64,000 bases of DNA from Zhengitettix transpicula (Eukaryota; Arthropoda; Insecta; Orthoptera; Tetrigidae). Positions 25,037-36,214 of this stretch are shown here, piece after piece (the first letter of the stretch is position 1; each line of letters begins with the position of its first letter). The notes below the pieces were generated by a model. The model saw only the letters and a list, made by a program, of their open reading frames with translations, did not search any database and was not told the origin of the DNA. The position numbers and the translations under genes are program-made. The stretch is taken from assembly GCA_037074705.1 (NCBI GenBank), contig CM073594.1, positions 29,852,807 to 29,916,806 of the forward strand. The letters are read 5' to 3'.

Positions 25037-25062
25037 AATATATATATATATATATATATATA
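25037..25062. repeat. (TA)n microsatellite
   Basis: Lies just inside the right inverted repeat of the Penelope-like remnant. Confidence 0.95.
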
Positions 25063-25275
25063 CCATTAACCTCGAAAGTGATATAAGAGGACTCATGATG
25101 CATTACTTTCTGCTTAATACATTTCTTAACTTGATTTAGGTTGACGTCCTTTGTACGTTTCAGTCTAATGTGTTATGTTCACTTGATGAGGTCCATGAAA
25201 CGTGGAGGAAACGTTGTGTATGACTTTGTAATGTATTGATTTAACTTTTAGATTCTATACCGACAGAAGTTGGCT

Positions 25276-26618
25276 GTACATCATTTATATTAATTACTAC
25301 ATTCCTGTGAGACTAATGCAATAGCATCGACAATATCTGTTAGTTAAACGGCTTCAGTACGTAAAATATATTCATTGAACCCAACCATTAAAATGAGCTT
25401 ATATAAAGATAAGTCTAATTATATAACATACAGGTTACCTGACGCACAGTTTTGATCAATCCGACTTTAACCGGTTCCAAAACACGATCTTTCTAGTAGC
25501 ATGAAAATATTTGTAGTCCAGAAATAGACTTTATAAAAACTTACCTGTACGAGTACAAGTTTTAATTGACAATAATGAATTAAAGCAGCATACCAAAAGT
25601 TCCCCTTCAAATTCGATATTCCTTAAAAATTTCTACTGGTCAGGTTGAATTTTAATCTGAAAATCTCTAATTATTATTCTTCATAACCGTTAACGACTCT
25701 AAAATGTATTTGCGTTACAACTTAAATTGGTACAGTCCATTGTTAGCAATACAGAAACTGTATTTGGTGCAATATTAACAATTCTTAAATGCTAATAATC
25801 TCTAATAATTTACACAGCCAGAAAAAATTATTTCAAATTCGCAGATTTAATTTTTACTTTTCTTATATAAAAAATGAAATTTAATTTTAAATATTTTTTG
25901 GGCCTATTCGTTAATTTATGTATTAGGTCCACCGAGTGTCACGAAAGGAAGTTGATATAGTAACGAACCCAGGAACTTTCTTACGTAATTTTTTCTAGTC
26001 ATCTGCGGTTAAATGTTATCAGTAACGTGGTTATTAAATTTGTTCATACTATTTTCTGCTGTTCTGAACTGAAAGTAATGGCTTCATTAAAATTCCTAAG
26101 GCGTCTTAAAAATATTGGTACGAGGGTAGAGCAAAAAAGTACCTACAAAAGAAAAGAAAATTAGATTATTTTCGGTTGATCTTATTGAACAGCATAATCT
26201 ACTTCCAGATACAAAAACAGTGGAGAGTTGCCGGAGATAATATTTCAACGACCTTATTATATATTTCGCGTTTTACCACAAAGTCTTCAGGTTTCAAAGC
26301 AACTTTGTATGGCGTAGAATGTAAGAGAAACTCTGACATTAGTTGCTCTTTTGTCACGATCAGGTAAAAGTAAAATATACGGTTTTTTTTATTTATATTT
26401 AAATTTCATGAAGTTACAGAACTTGAAAAAAAGTCCGAAAACTTTTGAAAAGTGACGGTGATGAACGATGCAATTTTTGTGTACAATGATAGGGCAAACC
26501 GAAAATTTGCTTTTAATAAAATTTGTAACTTCGGCGTAAGGCGTTACGTAATTTGTTTTCTTGTGATAACCACAGAAGACTTTCAGTAAAATATGGTACA
26601 ATTTTTTACCGCGGAGAA
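25276..26618. other. No gene recognised
   Basis: AT-rich spacer between the Penelope-like remnant and a transposase fragment. No conserved reading frame. Confidence 0.45.
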
Positions 26619-26820
26619 ATGTTTACCACTGGAATGAGACCACCAAAAGTGACCGAGGAACGAGCAGGACGTCCAGCCATATTCGCTACTGACGGCAACA
26701 CTCAGCAAGCCCGAGTCCTTATTCTGGATAACCGACGACACACTATTGGTGAAATAGCAAGCAATTCAATAAATTATCCATTACATGACTCGACTTTCAT
26801 AAAGTTCATGCAACGTGAGT
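26619..26820 (+). pseudogene. Tc1/mariner-type transposase fragment (N-terminal HTH part)
   Basis: A short open stretch reads VTEERAGRPAIFATDG, then ARVLILDNRRHTIGEIA. The GRP linker followed by a DRR.TI.EIA helix-turn-helix is typical of mariner transposases. The similarity fades after about 26800, and no DDE/D catalytic region or inverted terminal repeats were found. It is a dead fragment. The similarity is short, so the call is moderate. Confidence 0.5.
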
Positions 26821-29324
26821 CAATATTGCTCAAGCTCTTCAGAATCTGGACTCCGATATGTTGGAGCGTCCTGCATATAGTTCCGATCTATGTCTGTCGC
26901 ATTACCATTACCAAAACTGGTTGCTGTTGAAAATTAAAATAATTTACCATCGTATTAGAGAAACCGATTAATTGTACCACTGGAATGGGACAATAAAAAG
27001 TCATCCTTATACTCATAATGTTTTTCCAAACTGAATCTGGCAACATTGTTGCTTCAACGCGGTGTATAAAATCTTCGTGAATAGGAGAATAAAATTTGGG
27101 ATATACACAGTGATATATTACTATCGAATGTTGCACTCAGACAGACTATGACTTCATTATCAACTCTAATAAGTCATAAAAGAGTGTTGGCCGACGTGCT
27201 TCGACAAATGGACGCGATTAAATCGAACAAGCAATTGTCTGGAAAGACGAATGCATTAATTCTACCCAAGGATGTGAAGGATACAGAAAAATATGAAATA
27301 CTGAAATGCGCCAGTCTATAACAGGTTTGATTGGATTTAGGACACGGGTCGTTGAACTTTCTGCAAGGCCAAAAAGTGGAAAGTTCATTGTTTTCACAGA
27401 CAACATTCGTCATTACAATGACCCAGTATCTAATTACAATTCATCCGTCATTCGATCGTTCCATTCTTATTTTTGCAGACTATTTGAAAATGTTTGTTTA
27501 TACGAAGAATTTCACTTTATAACCATTCGAACAGTAACTGTTTTTCACGGGGGCTTATAAGGTTTTAAAAACTCTGTAATTAACTCTCTATTTCTTACAC
27601 AATTTTGGGTCACAACTCGAGCCTATATTTTACAGGATCATACCTCCAAAAAATCTGAGTGTCTAAAAATTATGAAAAATTTGTACCTCAATATGGGTAG
27701 AGTCAAACCTTTAAATTTATCATGACTGATATTTGATTTCAATCCATCGATATTTATTATAATCAATTATAAAAAAGTAAACATTTTGCATAATTAAGTT
27801 CCATACGGTTTATTAATTTTGAATGTTGAAGTTTTTGTAAACAATAACATAAATATTACAATTTAAACAATTGTAATAATCAAAATGTTAAGCCTATACG
27901 TAATATTAATTTATCAAATCTATAATTACACGCTTCAATTTTTCTTTAACAAAATAGATGTTCCTTGATTTGTTTTTATTTTATTGAGTTCCAACCGATG
28001 AATTGTATACAAATTACTTAACATGAATCATTTTCAATAATTTTTGAGTGGAATTGCCTATTGCTACAAATGATTAATAAATCATGAAGTATTTCAATAC
28101 ATCACAATAATATTATAAACAATTTGTTGAATGAGATTTTAAATTTGTGTGCTATTTTACGACGTACAAGTACCCCGACACAATGACGATCGTGTCATAA
28201 ATATCTCGAGTAACGCTTCAACTGCAGTGTTTTCGGTCGTAACGGAACAAAGTAGGCACTAGCCTGTAAGGGTAAGTAGTCTCCTAAAGTGGTGCTCCGT
28301 ACTCCCGACACTTTAATGAGAGGCCAAAATAATTACTATTCAGAACTGTAACGCGTGTCTACATTTACCTTATTTATAATATAAAATAATAATATAGGCT
28401 AAATCAAAATTGTATATCTTCGAACGCGGCAAAGTAGGTTGATTGATCGAGAGTGCTCTGATTGGCTTGATTGACGAAGAGATGGTTTTGAGTTTTTGTT
28501 GAAGATATAAATGAATAAATAATTCGAAAACTTTGCTGAATTTTGAAGAAGTTTGTTTTAATTAGTGGACCAGTAAGAAAGATTATCAACTATTTTGGAG
28601 TGATGAGCAGCCCTTTGTGGACATAAGAAGTGGTTCTACGACAGGTTTGAGTTGTATGCAATTTTCACTGTAGTTAGGCCCTGTTGTGCAAGGGTAATTT
28701 GAATAATAGGAAATCTTTACAGAACGGTGATTCCTGCTTTTCTGCTTCCTCGTTGAAACTTCCCCCCTCTTTTTTTTTTGACACTCCTCCAATTACTGTA
28801 CCTAATTACAATAACCACTACAGTTTCGTTTCCACAACTATTTGAAATATTACCACATAAGTTACTGAGATCGAATTTTAGTTTCCATAGCGTTCGGCTG
28901 TTTTGATTAGTTTATTGTAGCGGTAGGAAAATAAACCAGAACTATTGTAATAAAATTGGTACAGTAGCTGTTTCCTTAAAGAGTAGCACCCACCTTCCTG
29001 TCGAAGACACCAAGGGAAGCCGTAGACCAATTTTCCTATGGCTTCTATTATAGGGACGCGACGCGCAAATCGATCACACTGGAACTGCGTAAAGAACAAT
29101 CAATACCAGACGCTTGTCATTGTGAACAATCCAACTTGATTAAGTGTTCTTCGTAGCATTAAATACCAATTTAATGAAACATTGAAATATGGATACTAAA
29201 TTTTAATAGATATCGCAAATAATAAGATCAACTGATCGCCTGCGTCTGTTATATGAAACATATGATTTGACATTTAGTAATAAAATTGTAATAATTAAAT
29301 TGAATTATGTCAATATTTGTCTGC
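26821..29324. other. No gene recognised
   Basis: AT-rich spacer. Slightly GC-richer DNA at about 28140-28330 and 28960-29100 has no recognisable coding content. Confidence 0.45.
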
Positions 29325-29936
29325 ATCTATATAATAAAAAAGGATGTATATTTGTATGTTTGTATGTATGTATGTATTTACGTTGTTCTTTATACAAATT
29401 TTATCGCGTGGACGGAATGCAACAAAAATTGGTACACATATTCTTCAAAATACGAGAAACGGTACTGTGAGGGTGAGAAACGCCTAGCATACATGTGGAA
29501 AGAATTATAATTAAAAACCGTGATCATTAAATATTAAATTACTGCGCGCCAAGAGACAATGACGTCACGCGAGAGAGAGACGTTACTACGCAACGAACAA
29601 AGGAAATATTTCCTTTATTAGGAATGAAATAAAGCAGAAATATTTTCTTTAAATAAAAAGTATAATTTTATACAGCAATACTCCATCGAATGGTAATAAA
29701 GAAGAATACGAATTACTTTACCATCCTTGCGGAAAATGTAAGTTAATTTTCGCGCTATATTAGTTGTGAGTCTAGATAACAGTTTCATCAATGTAATATT
29801 TCGTAATGTATGAAGACTGAGTGACAATTGACAATTATATCCTGAAATACTCAAGGAATATATTTAAGTATTCAATTAAATACTTTTTCGAGTTTATATA
29901 AATAAGTACACGAGCAACGCAGGGCACCCAGCTAGT
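29325..29936 (+). mobile_element. R3 retroelement copy with TATG-repeat start and CACCCAGCTAGT end
   Basis: Begins ATCTATATAATAAAAA, passes into a GTATGT/TATG repeat (about 29350-29378), and ends CACGAGCAACGCAGGGCACCC AGCTAGT. The same two ends recur in opposite orientation at 45294-45775, so they mark one family. Insect genomes carry many RTE-like non-LTR or SINE families with this end, but the exact class was not determined. No intact reading frame. Confidence 0.6.
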
Positions 29937-31934
29937 ATAAAATATATAACCCACCGTGAGACTAACAGAAATGACAGGGTATTCATGGGCCTTATAGCAA
30001 AGTAACTTTTGTTAAATAATTTGGACCGAATGTACATACTTTATTCTTCACAAACCGACACTCAATATTTCCGAACTGTCCAAAAACTAATAAAGAACGT
30101 AGTCTTCCTCGGTCTTAGTAGACTTTGCCTTTCTAACAATAGTGCTAGAACACGATGGCAGTAAACGTCGCGTAATCTATTGTTTACTCGGTTTGAAACC
30201 CGATAAGACTTTATTCATTGTCCAAAAGGTATTTAAAAGCTGTTCCAAAACTATTAATAAACTGTCCTCTCTAGTGCAGAACTTTTTAAAACTAGCCTCA
30301 ATTGTCCACTACTTAAATTTCTCCCCCAATCACAATTTTCATTAGGCTCAAATCAATTCTCCTGTTTCTCCCAACATGTCTGTCCATTATCGTTACTATC
30401 AGATTTTCCCGGCTCGGTATTCTTTGTTCTTAGATGGATGACTGCTGTTTACTGACGGCGCATGTGAGTTTGGAAATTAAGCTTCCTGTTTCTCCAGCGA
30501 TCACGGCCTAAGAATCTGGTCCGACAGAATGGCGCCGTATTTATACCTGTGAGCCCTGATGTCGAGCTGTATCCTATTTTGGAAATTCCGGTCATCATCG
30601 TTCTGTCACTATTACAAATTTTCATCTAAGAAAATAAAGTAGCATACTCATATAAAACAACCGAAAATAGTGAATGGCAAGGAGGTAGTAGTGAACCTGA
30701 AATAATTGTTCGTAATAGTCACGTAAGAGTACTTCAGCTTGATGAGAGTAAACTGAATATACTTTTCAAATTTTAGAAAATAACCTTCGTCGATCATTAA
30801 AACAAAATATGTTTATCAACATCAGATAGCTGAAATATGAGAATCATCCTTACAAGAAGAGTTGGAAAAACATTTTACACCGATCTCGGTTCCAGGAGTA
30901 CCTAATGTATAGTTTTGGGGACGTAGAGATTAATCACCATATTTTTAAAAGTCATAGAGAATGAGTAATACATTTTTGTTTCTTTGTTACAGCGTTACTC
31001 GTATTTCTCTTTTTACGGAGTTCGCATACAACGATTTTGTATACAATAGAGAAATTTTATGGGAAGATAATTCATGATTATAACGTTCATGGTAAAATTA
31101 AAATTAATAAAAATATTCTGTATACAACTGTTATGATTCAATATTAATTAATGTCGCCAACTTTACAAAATATGATCATTTAATAAAAATTCTCTTAAGG
31201 TTTCAGCAATAAAACTGTATATAAGTTCACAGAGTAGGGATGAATACTAAAATGAGTTCGATTTCACGATTTTTACACAACTTCTGTTGAAGAAAATATT
31301 AAACTTATTTTAAGTAGTTACCGTTGTGAGAAATGTGTTTGCTTTCTAATTAAAATTCTAGGATACGGCTTCTGTCAAATAAAATTATTTCTTAAGACGA
31401 GGTTTAAAACGAAGCACAACATAATTCAGGATGACATATTCATTGTAAAAGAGAATGAAGGACAAACACTATTTATAGTCTTAATAAAACGACTGGTATT
31501 AAATATAAGCATGCTAATCGTTAAATTTTTCGGGTGAGAAATACTGACTAGAAATAAATCGAAAATTTGTAGACAGGTGTCCTTGCCGATTTAAAATAAC
31601 TGAAAGTAAGGAAGAGCACGAGGAATCAACAAATTAAAAGGACTTTTTAAAAACTAAATGGCGTCTTTGAGTGGACATGGTAACCATTATATTATGAGGC
31701 AATGTAGCAGTATTGACATGGAATTTTTTTATGATCAAATATGTTGTTTTCTGGGATGACTGATAGTTTCGACAAAATTGGAATGAGAATAAAGGTTATT
31801 AACACCACCATGCAACCATTTTGAATTATTCCGTTCCAAGAGGTTATCGTAACGAATGTATACCATTACTTCATCGCACTGACTCGTATGATTCCATCAC
31901 ATCAATTACAAAACTCTTCAACTTTATAGTGTAT
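29937..31934. other. No gene recognised
   Basis: AT-rich spacer between two R3 elements. Nothing supported. Confidence 0.45.
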
Positions 31935-33185
31935 ACTAGCTGGGTGCACGACGTTGCCCGAGATGTCATTTATCTATATCCCACGATTTTTTCGTTATTT
32001 TTATGTAACGCAAATCGACCCCTATCCCTAAATGTGTTATCGGCCGGTTACATTGTTTGAAAATTTCTACTCCCGTTCAGCCCCCACCCCCCCTCCTCCA
32101 GCTCCCACCTTCGCGCGTTATCCAGTTTGTCACTCATCGACATCCATAACCCCAGCCAGAATTGATTCAAATTTTGGTTTATTCGCGTTATTTTCATGTA
32201 AAACAACCAAACCCCACCCCTAAACGTGCTCCCATTCCATGACGATAGGGATTGAAATTATTCACAGAGAATATCTACCGAAATATTGTGAATTTAATGA
32301 CACCGAAAAATATTTATTAGACACAAATGTGGGACGATTAACATGTTTGAAAATTTCTACCTCTGTTCAGCCCTACCCGTGGGGGTTAAACTGCAAGTTG
32401 AATGTCATAATTAATCTCAGAGGCATCCATAACACCGGATTCGATTCCTATACCGGGTTTTTGCGTTATATTTATGTAATGCAACTCCACCCTATCCTTT
32501 ATGATTCTCTTCTCCAAAGCCAATAGAGGTTGTAATTATACACAGAATATATTAAAAAATATTATGAGTCTCGTTGACCCAGAAAATTATTTATTCGACG
32601 CTAATATCTTCTGGTTAACATTTTTGAACAGCCCTTCCCACCCGCACCCGCCCCCGCGCCTGTCACAGGTTGTGTTACATAAATTCCGAGACACCCATAA
32701 CCCCGATATCACTCGAATCTTGGTTATTTTCGCGTTAATTTTCTGTAACACCCCTCCACCCCATCCCTTACCATGCTACCGTCCCATACCAAAAGGGTTG
32801 ACATACTATCAATCTAATTAACGCTGAAAAATATTTATTAAAAGGAATCATCCACCTTGACTGCATGTTTCAAAACTTTCACCGCTCCGTCTCCTCCCTG
32901 GAGATAAATGGCCAATTAAATTTCCTAATTAAACATGAAAATAACGCGAATAGGCCAAGATTCGAGTCAATTCTGGGGTTATGGATGTCGCTCATTTTCA
33001 TTGTTACACACTGGGTATTGCTCGGGGTTGGGCGGGGATTCTGGGCGGACGTAGAAATTTTCAAACAATGTAACTCGCCGATAACACATTTAGGGATAGG
33101 GGTCGAGTTTCGTTACATAAAAATAACGAAAAAATCGGGGGTTATGGATAAATGACGTCTCAGGGAGACCGGGCACCCAGCTAGT
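31935..33185. mobile_element. R3 double copy in inverted (3'-ends-outward) arrangement with internal tandem modules
   Basis: The left end reads ACTAGCTGGGTGCACGACG and the right end reads GGGCACCCAGCTAGT, so the outer sequences are inverted repeats. Inside, the phrase CATCCATAAC or CACCCATAAC starts modules at 32141, 32424 and 32692 (spacing 283 and 268 bases), while the right part carries it inverted at 32978 and 33141. Each module continues with an (A/T)CGCGTTATTTTCATGTAA-like sequence and C-rich tracts. No flanking duplication was found. It is either two copies joined head to head or one element with long inverted ends. Confidence 0.65.
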
Positions 33186-33394
33186 TTAAAATAAAAATTA
33201 ACCTGTGTTTTCACCATTAAATTCGTTGCTCTGTGTGCGAATGGATGAGGTTAGAAGATTACTGGAACAAATAAGATTTGTGGAGTTTGCCCTAGATTTT
33301 TTCAAAACTAATATTTAAAATGAAAAAAAATCACGTCTGATTGAAATAATGAATACGACAGATATCCAATTCAGACAAAAAGGGTTCAATATTC

Positions 33395-34618
33395 TTTTGT
33401 ATATTAATGATCTTCCAGAATATTGAGATTGAGATTGTATCTGGAAACCTTAATACTTGGTTCGCCGCCAATAAATTAACACTCAATGTACAGAAAACTA
33501 AGTTAGTTACTTATTTTTACAACAGAAACCAACAACATCGTAACGGATAAGTTCCTCGACTTGCAGTCGACAGTATATTAAAATGGAACTTGTACATTGA
33601 TCGCCTTGTGCGCAAACTTGGTTCTGTTTGTTACTCATTGAGACTATTGATGCAACAAGTTGATACCAAAACTGCTTCACTAGTCTATTTTGCCTACTTT
33701 CATTCACGTATGAGTTACGGTATTGCCGACTGGGGCAATCGTTCTCGTAGTGTGGATGTTTTCAAACTGCAAAAACGAGCCTATAGAATTATATCAGGTT
33801 CAGAAGCTAGAGAAAGCTGCAGACCTCTGTTCAAAATACTTCATATTCTGACTCTACCTAGCGCTTACTTATTGTTAAAAGCAACATGAACCTTTTTGCA
33901 AATAACGGGGATAATCATGGAGGAACCGTTCAGTTCTCAGGTCTGACAAGCACAGCCTCAGTCTCTACGAGTCTAGCGTTCATTATTCCGGTATCGCAAT
34001 ATTTAACAGCCTTCCTGAACATGTAAAGAACATCAACAACTACAACTCATTCGTCAAGGAGTAAATGGAACTTATTACTCCGTACACGACTTTTTGAATC
34101 GGTCTCACATCCGCTGAACTGCCTTGCCTAAAAAAGTTACCGAATATGCTACAAATATGTAAATAGTGTGTCCAGTTCTCCCCTTTTGGTTTTGTTTTCC
34201 TGCCTCTGCTTTCTGTTTTATTAAATATCCATGACGACATCCCTCCGTACTTAGCCACCTGATGTGTTGTATGCGTGTTTCTTAAAGAAAGTGTGTATGA
34301 ATGTGGTGACTGGATTAAATGTGAACAGTGCCGTATTGATATAATTTTTTGTGTTACTATTAATATAAGTATTAATAAGTATTAATATAAGTATTAATAT
34401 ACTTAGCCACCTGATGTGTTGTATGCGCGTTTCTTAAAGAAAGTGTGTATGAATGTGGTGACTGGATTAAATGTGAACAGTGCCGTATTGATATAATTTT
34501 TTTGTGTTACTATTAATATTAATTCATTTTATTTGTAATTTATCTATTGTACATTTGTGACGAATCCTACTTCCTCATTAGAGGGCTAATGGAGAATAAA
34601 TCTATCTGTCTATCAAGG
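33395..34618 (+). pseudogene. Non-LTR (jockey/CR1-like) LINE fragment, decayed reverse transcriptase and 3' UTR
   Basis: Frames in order: LLYINDLPEY (RT motif), GNLNTWFAANKLTLNVQKTK, then an open stretch with SYGIADWGNRS, VFKLQKRAYRII and SCRPLFKILHILTLPS (33590-33889), then GIAIFNSLPEHVKN (about 33990-34030). These are the RT C-terminal landmarks of jockey/CR1-type LINEs. The FADD catalytic motif is deleted between the first two blocks, and several frameshifts are present. The 3' end reads AATAAATCTATCTGTCTATC, a typical short-repeat LINE tail. Confidence 0.82.
34249..34521. repeat. 152-bp tandem duplication in LINE 3' UTR
   Basis: Units starting ACTTAGCCACCTGATG at 34249 and 34401 match over about 120 bases with only a CGTG/CGCG change and a one-T length change. 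A smaller GTATTAATAA repeat joins them. Confidence 0.92.
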
Positions 34619-35226
34619 TGCTAAGAAGCACCTAACAAAAGTTGATAAGGATGATCCCAGAAAAGTTGTGTGGTATTTATATTACCTTTTTGTCTGACTT
34701 CGCTATCTATCGTATTTATTAAAACTAATCATGTTTGTGTATGTGATATTGGTATTCCGAACATTTGAAACTCAAGTTCGGTTCGAAAACATGAAAAACG
34801 AACCTGAATTTTCTCCGTATTAACAACATACTGTGCACAAAAGTTCATATAATCCACTACGGTCAATTCTAAGTTTCACATAAAATTTTTCCTCTTTTCT
34901 GAATTATTGATGTGACGAGAGACAGCGACAGTTATTTAATCTACACTACCACAACTAAATCAAAGAATCCTTATTTGGATACATTCACTGTCTTCGTCAT
35001 CTCGAGTAATTTTGGTTGTTCTCGTACTTTAATTTTTTCAAACCGCCATAATTATATTATTCGGATTGGGATTGTGCTCGTTAAATGTACTTCATTGCAG
35101 CATTTTATTTTTGTGGATCGTCGCTGTTGACTGCTGCCCTCTGTTGTTGGGCTCAGATACAATTTTCCTGGACGTACTGACAAGCATCGTTCGTCTCGTG
35201 AATTGTGCGATTGTTATAGCGGCTCG

Positions 35227-35577
35227 ATGGCTGAATTTGACCTTATTCAAACAAGACGAGACGAATTTCACGATTATCTAGAAAAAGGAGAAGTATTCGA
35301 AGCTTTTGACAGGATCCTTTCAGATCTATTCAATGAAGAAGAAAAGCCGTCAAATCCTCTTCGTTACGTCAAAGAAAAATTGGATGTCCCATCTATCCCA
35401 CAAAGTGAAATACAAGCATTGAAACTGGAACTAGATAATGCCATTGAAGAAATGAAAATTCTTTACGCAGAAAATGAATCTCTGGAGAATGAAATTAACC
35501 ACCTGAGAAACAAAGTTTCGAAGAGCAATACTGCAGATGACGAGCAAGCCTCAGTTGACGGAAATGAAGACTCTTAA
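35227..35577 (+). CDS. Mycbp: c-Myc-binding protein homologue (MYCBP/AMY-1), complete, single exon
   Basis: 116 codons and a TAA stop. The start is the ATG of MAEFDLIQTRRDEF; no in-frame ATG lies upstream. Residues 7-52 match the family's RIIa/DPY30-like helical part: REEF.DYLEK-type lead, an F(D)RILSDLFNEEEKP block and a PL.YVKEKL segment. Residues 61-98 form a coiled coil (EIQALKLELD to ENEINHLRNK), followed by an acidic tail. Length is close to the human protein (about 103). MYCBP proteins bind Myc and AKAPs and are linked to cilia and sperm structures. In vertebrates the gene is split by introns, so the uninterrupted frame is notable: either insect introns were lost or this is an intact retrocopy. 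A possible 5'-UTR acceptor (CTTCATTGCAG) ends at 35100. Confidence 0.9.
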   Translation: MAEFDLIQTRRDEFHDYLEKGEVFEAFDRILSDLFNEEEKPSNPLRYVKEKLDVPSIPQSEIQALKLELDNAIEEMKILYAENESLENEINHLRNKVSKSNTADDEQASVDGNEDS

Positions 35578-36208
35578 GGGTTTGTCATTAAACAAATGTT
35601 TTATTACGGCGGAAATTAATGAGGAAGTTTCATAATTATGATTTGTGTTATCTATTTGATTATTATTAAAATATCTGAGCTTTCTTGGCCTCGTAATTCA
35701 GGTAACGAATTGTTGTTTCTGAAATTCATGGTTAATCATATCTTTTTAATTGTTGTATAATATATTTTTATTGTGAAACTAATATTCAACACAATATGCT
35801 ATAAATGCTGCCGTATATTATCAACAAAATTGTATTGATTTCTGTAATGTCAGTTTTCCAATATAAAAATAGTTTATATAAATCAAGTTACTTCTGACAT
35901 GAAGAATAATTACAATTTCAATATTATCATTTTGTAGAACTGTAATATTTCTATTATGAATCTGATATTTAAAACTCTGTGAATTAATGTACTAAAAAAT
36001 TGATGAAAATAATTTTGTTTAGAAGTTTTCACACATTTGTATATGATACATTCATTAAGTTATGTTTTGAGTTCAATATAACAATTTTCAAACTCATATC
36101 ATTGATGAAAAATATTAATTAATTTAAGAATATTTACAAAAGTATCAGTGAGATGAACTGATAAATTATTGTGAGAAAATAATATTTTGTATCAAATTAT
36201 TTTGTATA

Positions 36209-36214
36209 AATAAA
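36209..36214 (+). terminator. Candidate poly(A) signal AATAAA of Mycbp
   Basis: First canonical AATAAA after the Mycbp stop, about 630 bases downstream, followed by a T-rich stretch at 36236-36246. The 3' UTR length is inferred. Confidence 0.4.

Larger units (their letters stand above)
24313..25275 (+). mobile_element. Penelope-like element remnant with inverted terminal repeats
   Basis: Diverged inverted repeats of about 180 bp (24313-24500 and 25092-25275) share, in sense of the right copy, GACGTCAACC, AACACATTAG, TGATGAGGTCC and GAAACGT blocks. Between them is a frame fragment of a GIY-YIG endonuclease (separate entry). Penelope-like retroelements encode a reverse transcriptase plus a C-terminal GIY-YIG and often have long inverted or tandem terminal repeats, which fits. 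The RT part is missing, so this is a 5'-truncated, dead copy. Confidence 0.72.
33313..34720. mobile_element. R2 element interrupted by a LINE
   Basis: The outer parts (33332-33384 and about 34660-34715) match the arms of the R2 hairpin elements (ATTCAGACAAAAAGGG and CTTTTTGTCTGAC). The whole unit is flanked by a perfect 9-bp duplication AAAACTAAT (33304-33312, 34721-34729). The middle is a LINE fragment with its own 3' tail, so the LINE entered a pre-existing R2 copy. Confidence 0.75.

Noticed and set aside
32865..33155. 96-codon frame and neighbours in the R3 double element
   Set aside because: Similar peptides appear on both strands because the repeat modules are inverted; not a gene.
35203..35226. 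Upstream extension of the Mycbp frame by eight codons
   Set aside because: It begins at TTG, not ATG. The ATG at 35227 gives the N-terminus expected for the family.
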